Origin: Cladophialophora immunda
Lineage: Eukaryota; Ascomycota; Eurotiomycetes; Chaetothyriales; Herpotrichiellaceae
Assembly: GCF_000835495.1 (NCBI RefSeq)
Contig: NW_015622541.1
Location: forward strand, 2,480,001-2,544,000
DNA: 64,000 bases
Reading direction: 5' to 3'
Translations under genes and position numbers: made by a program
Shown: positions 23,061 to 32,403 of the stretch, one piece after another
Layout: every line of letters starts with the position of its first letter
Numbering within the stretch: position 1 is the stretch's first letter
The notes under the pieces: model-generated
The model's input: only the letters and a program-made list of their open reading frames with translations
Told to the model about the DNA's origin: nothing
The model's database searches: none

Positions 23061-23731
23061 GACTTCTGTGATCACTAAGAGGAAAGCCCAAGAGGATCAA
23101 CGGTGTCGAGGTGTGGTCGGCTCTGAAATCAGGGGAGAGTATTGGATGTGAGTAAGACGCATTTTTAATGAACAGCTCTAGCCACTGCCTTTCCGCACTT
23201 CATGATCAACTTTCAAGCGTTGTTTCCAGCTCCATCCTATCGGAGTTGCCTTGATGTAGCCACCTTACTAGAGGGTCGACCTTGTCGTTGCGTAGCAAGT
23301 GGCTCCCCGATGCTTAGGCAGCACCAGCTTAATAATAAAGGGCTCGGTAACGGAGCACGAAAGCATCGAGAACCTAAGGTTGGAGAGGGAGGCACGGTGT
23401 TGACCTTCTCCACTAGTCTGGAACCCCATGGGGTCATGACAAGGCTGCGCCATACGGTGTGGAAAGCATTGGCTAATGTACTTGGCCCATGTTCCGTACC
23501 CTTCGGAACCGCCTTGCTATATTAATAATTTGGCATATTAATAACTGAGGCCTCGCAATTTGTGAAGTGACGCACATGATACATTGCTTGCACCAATGCA
23601 ACGAGAATTCCGCCCTCTGCCTATCTACTCCTTGTGAAATCATTTATATTTTCGTCAGCCATGCTGGACTGATGTCCATCTGAGTCACTAAGCATACGAA
23701 ACTTTGAGAGCTACATTGGTAGACACACAGA
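23061..23731. promoter_or_regulatory. Divergent promoter, P450 / GST-like gene
   Basis: It contains the 19-bp inverted repeat GTTCCGTACCCTTCGGAAC (23491-23509) and a nearby direct repeat ATATTAATA (23519-23527 and 23535-23543). The CGG/CCG content fits a binuclear-zinc protein site, and a single site could serve both genes. Confidence 0.45.
23491..23509. promoter_or_regulatory. Inverted repeat GTTCCG-N7-CGGAAC
   Basis: Six-base arms are perfectly complementary. The right arm includes TTCGGAA, the half-site that recurs upstream of the monooxygenase and lactonase genes. Confidence 0.4.
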
Positions 23732-24773
23732 ATGGTTTCGGATACGAGTGCCTTTCCGGATGGGACACCATACACCCTATACCACAATTATTATTCCATC
23801 TGCTCTATCATGATGCGTTATCTGATGCGAATCCGGGGTGATCCCGCCCATCCGGCCGCAAAAATGGACGTGACAGAACAAAATATCGATATCTTCAGCG
23901 AAGAGCAATTCAGTGAGGATTATTTGCTGAAAGTGAACCCGAATGGCCAGGTACGCCTGGGATGGAGAGGAAAACAGCTAGAAAACTGGGTTGTCAGCCT
24001 AGAACGCTAACGCATATCTACAATCCACCAGGTACCGGTGCTCGGAAGTCATGTCGCGTTCTCCTTTCCACTTGCACAGACGACTGCTATCAGCGCTTAC
24101 GTCTCGGGGCGCCATCCCACTCTTCTACCGGAAGCTCATGCACAAACGATTCAAGAATCCCTCAAGAAGATGCATGATCTGAACTTCTTCACCCTCTCTT
24201 TCCTGAAGAGTCCGAAACTCGCTTCTGGCTTTGCGGACACCGCGCTAAAACGACTGGCCAAAACTGATATCAGCGAAGAGTATCGCAAAGCGTTGGAGTA
24301 TAAGCTCATGATGTAAGTACACGTCATTACTCAGACCTTATAGTTTTGTTCTTACCTCTGATTCCTTCGTACTCACCGAATCGGTGCTGCGATTATCGAT
24401 CGACCATCCTAAAATGCTCCAGGCTAATCACAAGTGGCCTACCAGTCTAAAACGCGACAAAGTCGATGCACTGAAGCCAGAAAAGATTCAGAGCGAAGTG
24501 AGCAGGGCTACCGCATACCTGGAAGAGGTAGCATCATACCTTCGACCCGAAACCGGCCCTTGGATGTTTGGACAACAGAGGCCCACGGCTCTCGATGCCC
24601 ATCTCGTTGTCATGATAGCGAGATTGCAGGATGTCGGCCGGGGCGGTATGGTTCCAGATGCTTTGAAAGAATATGGCGAAAAGGCCATGAGCACCCCCGA
24701 ATGGATTGAGGTTATGGAAGGAAGAAGAACCATGTATGACGGGTCTGGGCCAGTACCAGCACCTAAAGCTTAG
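23732..24773 (+). pseudogene. GST-fold gene with frame broken at a splice donor
   Basis: A fungal glutathione-transferase-like protein. Exon 1 (23732-23950) carries the thioredoxin-like start (TLYHNYYSICSIMMRYLMRI) and KVNPNGQ, joined over an 81-bp intron to VPVLGS in exon 2 (24032-24312). The C-terminal helical part (KPEKIQSEVSRATAYLEEVA, GPWMFGQQRPTALDAHLVVM) is in 24423-24773. The second intron has a good donor (GTAAGT at 24313) and only one acceptor of workable length (CCAG ending 24422), but using them leaves the coding sum one base short and hits a stop a few codons later. A G missing just before the donor (ATGATG|GTAAGT reduced to ATGATGTAAGT) would explain it exactly. The only in-frame alternatives are introns of 22 or 31 bp, too short for normal splicing. 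Either recent inactivation or a sequence error. Confidence 0.7.
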
Positions 24774-25270
24774 ATAGAGCCACGCTTGACGATAGAGTAT
24801 CATTTTGACGTATTCGTCCTGGCTACAAATATGTCGAAACTGGGATAATTGCGACTCCGTTTTATTTTCATCAGGGATGCAGCTAGACTTTCTATACGCC
24901 TCTAGCATTAAACTGATCCGAGTTTATCGTCCATCTTCGAAAGACGCTGTTGTACTGAGGTAGGATGGGAGGTTGTCTTTTTTGCCTCGGTTGGAAATTG
25001 GTATTTGTGGTTGCCAGAGACGAGGCCTGTGTGAATTGTGTTATGATGCTACCTACGACAGAGGATCCAGTCCTCCAGGATCTATCCATTCTATAAGTGG
25101 CTTGCATCTGCAGACTCACACGGCGCCTAACCTATGGATAGTCGGCTCGCAGGCAGGTGTATCGTGCTATTCGATACTCCTTCGAGTCGAGTTCTTTCCT
25201 AACCCTTGTTCTAGTTCTGCCGTTCTCGGACTTGTTTACCCAGAGCCTAAAATATCTACCACGTCTCTTC
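24774..25270. other. Convergent intergenic region, no gene seen
   Basis: Between the 3' ends of the GST-like gene and the nitroreductase gene. No feature was recognised. Confidence 0.45.
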
Positions 25271-25894
25271 CTAGGCTCCCCCAATGATGGCGAATCTCTC
25301 CTCAACAGGCTTCTTTTCCTTCGCCGGCGGCATGTCTCCCACCGGCTTCCCAATGACCATCTGGGACAACAGCTGCCACTGCCGAGGAATTTGCTCAGAC
25401 CAGGTCTCCTGCACCTTTTCGTCAATGAGGGGATTATAATGCTGCACATTCGCTCCCAACCCCTCTGCTTCCAATGCCGTCCAGACGAGCAATTGGTGCA
25501 TTCCACTGGTCTGTTCACGCCATCCCGGGAACTTATCGGCATACATCTTAAACGCTTGGAGAGGTTCAAACGGCGTCGGGTCCTCGAAGAAGAGGATCGT
25601 GCCGTAGGCCCCCTGAAATCCAGCAATCTTGGCTTCGGTGGCCTGTGCCTGTTCCGCTGCGACGAGGGGCTTCACCCCGGCGCGGACGATGTCCCACAGT
25701 TTTCGGTGCTCGTCTCCCACCAGGACAATGATGCGGGTGCTTTGGGTGTTGAAGGCTGACGGAGTGGCTAAGAGGACTTTCTGGACGATCTCTCCGAGCC
25801 TTTCCTTGGAGATGGTGGTTTCATTGGAGAGCTTGTAGACCGATCGCCGTTCGGCAACCGCAGCGATGATGCTGTCTGCAGTGTTTGGCGACAT
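25271..25894 (-). CDS. Nitroreductase-family oxidoreductase (Hbn1/Frm2-like)
   Basis: An intronless 207-aa flavoprotein of the nitroreductase family, type of the yeast Hbn1/Frm2 proteins, FMN- and NAD(P)H-dependent reductases tied to redox and lipid signalling stress. The FMN-binding N-terminus shows RRSVYKLSNE and the following LLATPSAFNTQSTRIIVLVG, the classic phosphate- and ribityl-binding segment; FFEDPTPFEP and the HQLLVWTALEAEGLGANVQHYNP helix are equally typical. No targeting signal. The start is the ATG at 25894. It is divergent from the FAD monooxygenase gene, with a perfect 20-bp palindrome between them, so co-regulation is likely. The physiological electron acceptor is unknown. Confidence 0.87.
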   Translation of the reverse strand: MSPNTADSIIAAVAERRSVYKLSNETTISKERLGEIVQKVLLATPSAFNTQSTRIIVLVGDEHRKLWDIVRAGVKPLVAAEQAQATEAKIAGFQGAYGTILFFEDPTPFEPLQAFKMYADKFPGWREQTSGMHQLLVWTALEAEGLGANVQHYNPLIDEKVQETWSEQIPRQWQLLSQMVIGKPVGDMPPAKEKKPVEERFAIIGGA

Positions 25895-26535
25895 GGTTCG
25901 TTGTCCCTTGCCGAGAATTTCTGGTTACTGAGGCTTGTTTTGATAGTAAGGTTGCGGGAAGTCCAGTATGTTGATATATGGCTCTCATGTGTGATCCCTA
26001 TTTTGTGTCCTCTTTGATCAGTCCCATCTGTGGTCGTGAGAGGGACAAGGTTAGTGAGGCTCTGAGCATCAGGGGCTGGCGATTTAGTAATCTAGGCGGA
26101 AACATCCCGACCATCTTCCTAGGTATTTTGTTGGTAATCGGAAAATGTGCCACTTCGGAATATTCCGAAGTCAAGTGATCCCAAGGATGCCAGCGGACGT
26201 GGAGAAGGACACAGGGAGCACGAATTGTAGATTGACGCTCGATGACCAACATCTCAGCTCGGCCAGATACTCTCCTATTCTTGGACATGGAACTGCTAAC
26301 GCATGGATGAACAGGGGGGTTTTCCCGAAGCATGTACGGTGGCTCTTCAGCGTCGAGACATCGAGGAAACAGGAGCGATCCGAGCCTGCCCAACGGCACT
26401 GCCAACATATTGAATTCTGTCAAATGCCCCATCTTGGCTGGTTGATGTTTTCTGAAACATTAATTCATCGCCTTGAAGCCTCATTGTCATCCTCGAGACT
26501 GGTGCATACGTTCAGTTCGAATATACTAAAGAACT
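25895..26535. promoter_or_regulatory. Divergent promoter, nitroreductase / FAD monooxygenase
   Basis: It contains the palindrome at 26152-26171, listed separately. A 144-codon minus-strand open frame across the region has no protein signature and was not called. Confidence 0.5.
26152..26171. promoter_or_regulatory. Perfect 20-bp palindrome with CGG-N6-CCG core
   Basis: ACTTCGGAATATTCCGAAGT is its own reverse complement. Its core TTCGG-N6-CCGAA has the geometry known for Ppr1/UaY-type Zn2Cys6 dimers. It lies 258 bp from the nitroreductase ATG and 365 bp from the monooxygenase ATG. Confidence 0.6.
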
Positions 26536-28758
26536 ATGACGGACATGACAACCCGCCAACATCACGTAATGGGCGCCGATATACTGGAAGTTGATCACTT
26601 GATTGTCGGAGCAGGTCCTGCTGGGGCGTCACTGGCTTGTTTTCTGGGGAAACATGGTAAGTGTCTCAACGACACGGCCGAACTGTGTCCCAGATTCTAT
26701 TCCGGATCATCTAACCGGCAGCATGTTTTGGACGATAGGACTGAAAGGATTGATCATAAGCTCTTCTCCGTCTTCGGCGAATACGCCTCGCGCTCATATC
26801 ATCAATCAGCCTACGATGGGTAAGTTGGCCACCTGTCTCATCCAAGATTCCATTTCTAAAATCGTGTCTTTGGGTATTTCCTAAGAATGCATTCGCGACT
26901 TGGATATGGATATCGAAAATGAGTTCCTGAAGCTTGGGTACGCCGGCCCCGAGAAAGGGCTTACCCGTTGGTGCAGCACTATGAAAGGGAGAGAATTTGG
27001 TCGGATTCATTCGTGGGGCAGTGGTCCCAAGCGAGGGGTGCGTTATCAATATCTTCCTTTTTCTCAGAGGTATACGCCATGTGAAGACCATTGACGGGGA
27101 GATTACTTCACGCAGGGCGACTTCGAACAGCACAGCCCTTGCACGCATCTGGAGTTCCCTCAGACCCTTGTGGAGCCAATCCTGCTCAGATATGCCACTC
27201 AACATGGATTTCCTTGTCGCTTTAGCACTCGACTTACCCGGTTTGACACTTCAGCATCAGACTCGGTCCTTGCGGAAGTCGAAGATCGGATCTACGGCAT
27301 AACCCAGAAAATCAGGTGCAAGTATCTTTATGGAGCAGATGGTGCCAAAAGCATCGTCGCCCAACAGCTTGGACTACCAATGTCTGTCAAACCGAGCCAA
27401 GGGATCGCGCTGAATGTTCTGCTTCGAGCTGATCTGTCGGACATAATGAAATCAAGAATTGGGAATCTGCACTACGTCATCCAACCAGATGCGGAGCAGC
27501 CTGACTTTGCTGCGTGGTCGATCGTGAGAATGGTCAAGCCATGGTATGAATGGCTAGTGATCATGATGTACAAGCCAACTTGTCCGGCAGATTTCATGCC
27601 TGAGAAAAAGCAGGTTGAGGATCAGGCCAAGTCCGTCATAGGTGATGCGTCAATACCCGTCGAAATCCTCCGAGTAGACAAGTGGATCATCAATGAGACT
27701 GTAGCAGAGTGCTACAGCAAAGGCCCAGTGTTGGAGTCACACCCTCCGTCAATCTACAGAACATTACTGAATTGCACAGATTTTGCCTGGGCGATGCGGT
27801 GCATCGACACCCTCCAATGAATGGGCTTGGATCGAATACCTGCATTCAAGATGCTGCCAACCTAGCATGGAAGGTTGCTCTGGTCGAAAGGGGTAGGTTC
27901 TATTTCCCAGACATTTGGTTACACGGTTCTGAACAGCCTTGAAGTGAGATCAATCTACTAACGAGAGGCAGGCCTCGCGGGGAGATCCCTTCTGGACAGC
28001 TACACCGTCGAGCGGGCACCAGTAGGGGCTGGAGTGGTTGGCCGGTAGGCCCCTCGCACCTTTTGGCAATGTAGAGACGTTTGCGACTAACAGGTCCGGA
28101 TGTCAGGGCGAATTCCTCTCTTAGGGAGCATATACCTATCTTTGAATCTCTTGGGTTTCTTAATCCGTCTTTGCGGGAACGGAAGCAACAATTGGCCATC
28201 CTGGACGAAGTATCCGAACGTGGCCGACTTCGCCGTCGGCAACTCATCAACTCGATTGATTATACGTGTCACGAGTTCCTGGCGCAAGGATCCGATATGG
28301 GACAGCAATATAAGTCATCTGCCATCTTTCTCGACGATGCAGGAGAGCCTCCGAAGCCACCTTCAGATCCGGTCTTATATTACGAACCCCATACATACCC
28401 TGGGTTGAGACTGCCACATGCCTGGCTGAACACGAGCATTCCACAGAAGCCGGTGTCTACATTGGATCTGAGCGGCAAAGGCCGATTCACTCTCTTTACT
28501 GGCCATGGAGGAGAAATGTGGCGGGACGCTGCTGCCAAAGTCAAAGAAAGCCTGGGCTTGGAGGTGGCGGTGTTTGCGGTCGGCTTTGGTCTGGAATATG
28601 AAGCCGTCTATAATGACTGGTATCATCGCCGCGAAGTCAACGAAGACGGATGCGTCTTGGTACGTCCCGACAATTTCGTGGCGTGGAGAAGCATGAGTAT
28701 GGTTGAGGACTGTCCGGCGATGTTACTCGGCGTGATGAGGAGGATTTTGTGCCTTTGA
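26536..28758 (+). CDS. FAD-dependent phenol hydroxylase-like monooxygenase
   Basis: Predicted 601-aa flavoprotein monooxygenase of the phenol 2-monooxygenase/PHBH-like group, hydroxylating an aromatic ring or polyketide with NAD(P)H and O2. Seven exons: 26536-26656, 26739-26819, 26886-27037, 27116-27729, 27780-27892, 27972-28044, 28107-28758; the sum is divisible by three. Motifs: dinucleotide fold VGAGPAG (about residues 24-30), the DG motif YLYGADGAKS, and the FAD-ribityl GD motif CLGDAVHRHPPMNGLGSN, rebuilt across intron 4. The C-terminal thioredoxin-like domain typical of phenol hydroxylases is present (RFTLFTGHGG, DGCVLVRPDNFVAWRS). Intron 4 needs an unusual GTTGGA donor. The strongest candidate for the core oxygenation step of the 12-34 kb set. 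Confidence 0.86.
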
Positions 28759-29140
28759 AAACCGAAGATCAATCTCATCTAGTCTACAAACTTGTATACA
28801 GGTGCTCAGCTTGTGACATCCTCTTTTGGTATGCTACCACATCAAACAGCGGCGCTAGCGCGTAGGGGTGAGACTCGAGTTACTCTCCTACCAGAATATG
28901 ATGATTCAGCGAATATGATCCAGCCCCAGACTGCCACCCTCTCCACGCTTTGATATTTTCCCCGCACGGAGGTACTCCGCCAGCACCCACCCCCCCTCCC
29001 CCGACTTGGATGCTTGGCACGCCCCATATTCCGCGCTAGGAAATCGTCTTTCTCCTGACAAATCGACTCTCCCCCGTCGTCTTGGATCTGCGACAATTTC
29101 GAGCATGTATTGATTGTTTACAGCACGACTAGTTGAGACC
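28759..29140. promoter_or_regulatory. Upstream region of Zn2Cys6 gene
   Basis: It contains the 10-bp palindrome GCGCTAGCGC (28853-28862) and a C-rich tract around 28983-29000. No gene was seen. Confidence 0.4.
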
Positions 29141-31570
29141 ATGCCTGCTCCATCAGAATCTCAGCCTACCATCAACGCGAGGACTGGTGGCAGAATTGCC
29201 AAAAAGGGGACCCAACATCCTGCTGCCCGTCGAAAGAGAGACCCATATACAACGCACGCCTGCAATCGATGCAAAGCCGCCAAAGTTCGTTGTGATGGCC
29301 GTCTTCCGTGTGCATACTGCGCAGCGCGTGATCCGTTGACTTGTCACTACAGTGCACAGCATTTGCCAAGCTTCCTGGTGGAAGAGCAGCAGCAAGAGTA
29401 TGCTGGACGATCCTCGAGGCTATCAATCGTCCAGCAAAGACTGATTTCAACAGGGACAATGAAGACTACATTCACGCATCGCTGTTAGCGCTCCTTGAGC
29501 AGCAAGGCCACAAGCTAGACCTCTTGACAGGGCAAATGGCAATGCTGACCGGCGCTCAAAAGCTGCCTGGCCCACCGAGTTCAAGCGAGCACGGCTTCGA
29601 GACAGCTTATAAAAAGGCATTGCCATTGCTCTACAGCCAAACGAGCTCACTGTTTTGCATAAATGTGATCGATACTGGGGACCAAAGGTTCGACGGTTCC
29701 TACAAGACAACGTCACAGCCTGCCTCATCGCCAACGTCAACGCCGTCTCCTTTCTGGATCATCCAGGGCGAGATCATTGAGGGGGAATGGAGCGACATGG
29801 CGGTGAGCGATGCCTCTAAGACTTCGAGCTCAGCGTCGCATATGCACCTGCCTCAGATACTCTCTCCTTCGAGCTTGATCCACCCACTGGAAGAGCTGGA
29901 CGACAACCAGATTATGCAAACCATAGAGTCGTATGGAGTTCTGGAAGGGCTTATGTATCCCATTGTCGATACGACCAACATTATTCGAATAGCGGAATGC
30001 TTCACGGATGCTCGAGCACGTTACTCGAATCAAAGACCACCCGAGTCCCAGACATTAGAACTATGCCGGAGTGATCTGACCATTCTAAAGCTGGTGTTAG
30101 CGACAGGGCTGCTTACAGAAGGCGATATGCACAATACAATGGCACTGAGGCTTTTCCAAAGCGTCCATTCAGAGGTAGAGTCAATGCTCTGGAGCGACAC
30201 TGTGGACCTGAAAGATTTGGTGTCAATGACATTAGTGGTAATGGCCCCTTCCACAGAATCCAACCCATACGAGGCCTAACTTGTGTCTTGCAGAGCATTT
30301 TCTATCTACGTCGCGGAATATGGCGTCGCGGATGGCGCTTCCTAGGAAACGTCACACGAATCATTCTAGAGCTCGGGTTGAATCGGGAGATTGTGCTCAT
30401 TCGCTCCTTCCCCGATGCATCAACTCGTACTTGTGCCATTAACACCATCTGGACAATTTATGTTCTTGAACGCCAGCTCAGCTACGGGCTGGGAGTAGCA
30501 AACGCTGCTCAAGAGCTCTGTCTCGAGCCAACATTTCCGCGGCCTGTAGGTCCAGAACTTGGCAACCCTCCCTTTCCGATCGCTCTAAGCGGCTAACCGA
30601 TAGCGTGTATCAGCTTGGTGCAGTCTTCTTAACAGCCATGGTCGAGTACGCGCGGATCGGAAAACAAGCCACTGATGATCTCTTCTGTGATAGTAGAGAC
30701 ACGAGACATCAGCTGCTACATAACTGGCAAGAAAAGTACGCATTTTTCCAATACCAACTTGAACGGTGGACGCAATACACGTCTAGCGACTTGGAACATA
30801 CCAGCGCCAATGAGAAGGCGGGAGCAGCTCTCCATCTAGTGCGCACAACCCTCTCCTTACGTGCAAACCATCTTCGAACCCTTATCTCCCGAGCATTTCT
30901 CTGCACAACTCTCCGTGACGCAGCGCCGTCAGACATTTGGACCACATCTGTGGACGTGGCCGCAGACACAGTGCAGATATTGGCGGGGCTGGATCATTCT
31001 ACAAAGGAGTACCGGTTCCACCAGGCCCTCTTCAACCATTTCCTCATCTCGGCTTTGGATGTCCTGCTTTTTGCGACCACTTTCGGCTCTTCGAGACGTG
31101 GAAATCCTTCTGCAAATGGCAGCGAGATAATCATAACGGAAGAAGCTCATCTCAAAGCTCGACAAGGCTCCTTGGTCTCGCTGAACCTTCTTCGTACTCT
31201 GGCGGAGACCACACATCAATCGAAATATCTCTGGGAACGCATGCGAGGAGTGACAGCTCATCTGCATTTGAACAATTATTTGTTTACTACTGCGCCAGGC
31301 TCACGTCGTGCATCCAGTGGAATTGCAGGCCCCGAACTCCCAGGACAAGCTGCAGCAAGTGGGCCAGCCGACAAGGCAAGTACTGAAAACTTCGCTTCAA
31401 GGGCGGAGCAAGCAAATAATAAGAGCGTGGGCCAAAGTGATACCAACACTGCAGGACCGAAGCATTCTCGCCCGATAGAGAATTACGCTGTCTGGGACTG
31501 GGGCGGAGGCTCGCTCCTGTCAGAGTTTGAGTTTCTGCCCGATACAAGCTCACTTCGACTATTCCCTTGA
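29141..31570 (+). CDS. Zn(II)2Cys6 transcription factor with Fungal_trans domain
   Basis: Predicted 757-aa nuclear regulator. Exons 29141-29397, 29454-30237, 30294-30545 and 30590-31570; introns 56, 56 and 44 bp. The zinc cluster is C41-NR-C-KAAKVR-C-DGRLP-C-AY-C-AARDPLT-C, following a basic N-terminus (RRKRDP). The middle region contains RIILELGLNREIVLI and WTIYVLERQLSYGLG, standard Fungal_trans helices, then a long, less conserved C-terminus with a Gln/Ala/Ser-rich tail. The third intron is short and its acceptor (CTAAG) was chosen because it alone keeps the frame open. It immediately follows the FAD monooxygenase gene on the same strand, a common position for a pathway regulator. Confidence 0.83.
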
Positions 31571-32403
31571 CCGAAGAGCGTTCACTGGAAAGGGATATAT
31601 TTGTATACACCTATTTGCAGAACCAGAGCAATCCCAACCCCTCCCGAACCTATCCTCCCCTCCGAGTTCGTAATATACCTCCATCAACGATTGATATAGT
31701 CAAGCGGAACCGGAAAGTACGAGAATCGCTTTAACTTTATCCGTTATCTATAAGCTTTATCGTGTCCGGGGATCGAATTCGTTAGCATACACGTGCTAGA
31801 ACGCGTAGAGGCTTGTCCAGGGGGGTGGTAGGTAGGAAGGGGTTTCTGGTCGTTAGCCCCTGTTTCGCTCTGACACCCAACAACACACAAACTAAACACT
31901 CGAGGAAGGCCGACCAAGTCCAGTCGCAAGGTAGTGCACAGGAAGCAGGGGGGGGATCTGTAAAGCCGCGGAAGCACTTCTACCGTTAGCACGTTATCAC
32001 GTTATCGTTGCTCTCTGATGCAAAACTCACTACTCTTGCCCAAAGGGCTGGCACTATAGTCCCACTGGGACTGGATGCGCACCAATGTTAGTGCCACAGT
32101 GAACAGAGTCCCCTGACATTCCCAATACAGTCAGGGCAACAAAGAGGACACTTGTACCTGCTGCTCTCTTAGTGTCCTGTGCACTGAGTGCAGGGCCAGG
32201 GCAATATGACCCGACATCAGCTGATGGCCTTGTGCTCTCATAGCCTTATGCCCTACTCCGCCCAAAGGAGAAGTCCAGAAATGAAACACAGATCGATTAC
32301 GTCTCCGAGCAATACTGATGTTCCTCTCGCTCGGCCTGCTTTTTCCCCTCGTACCATGTACCGATGGTACGCCGATTCTTTTCGAAGTACATGAAAATCC
32401 AAT
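31571..32403. other. Convergent intergenic region rich in inverted repeats
   Basis: It separates the 3' ends of two Zn2Cys6 genes. The left half shows G-runs and little else; the right half (32038-32371) is the hairpin-dense stretch described separately. No coding signature. Confidence 0.55.
32038..32371. repeat. Cluster of perfect inverted repeats (possible structured RNA or element)
   Basis: Eight perfect inverted repeats follow each other: GCCC/GGGC (32038-32048), TGGCACTA/TAGTGCCA (32049-32056 with 32089-32096) enclosing AGTCCCA/TGGGACT (32058-32072), CCCTGAC/GTCAGGG (32111-32136), AGGACACT/AGTGTCCT (32145-32178), TGCACT/AGTGCA (32180-32192), the palindrome CATCAGCTGATG (32215-32226) and CGTACCAT/ATGGTACG with a 6-nt loop (32350-32371). 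Three have 8-bp arms. They begin 33 bp beyond the stop of the minus-strand Zn2Cys6 gene, so they would lie in its 3' UTR or downstream. No family was recognised. Confidence 0.55.

Noticed and set aside
25998..26432. 144-codon minus-strand open frame between nitroreductase and monooxygenase genes
   Set aside because: Low-complexity composition, no domain, and it covers the promoter palindrome.
31741..31800. tRNA-like sequence with a TTCGATCCCC stretch
   Set aside because: Flanking arms are not complementary; no cloverleaf.
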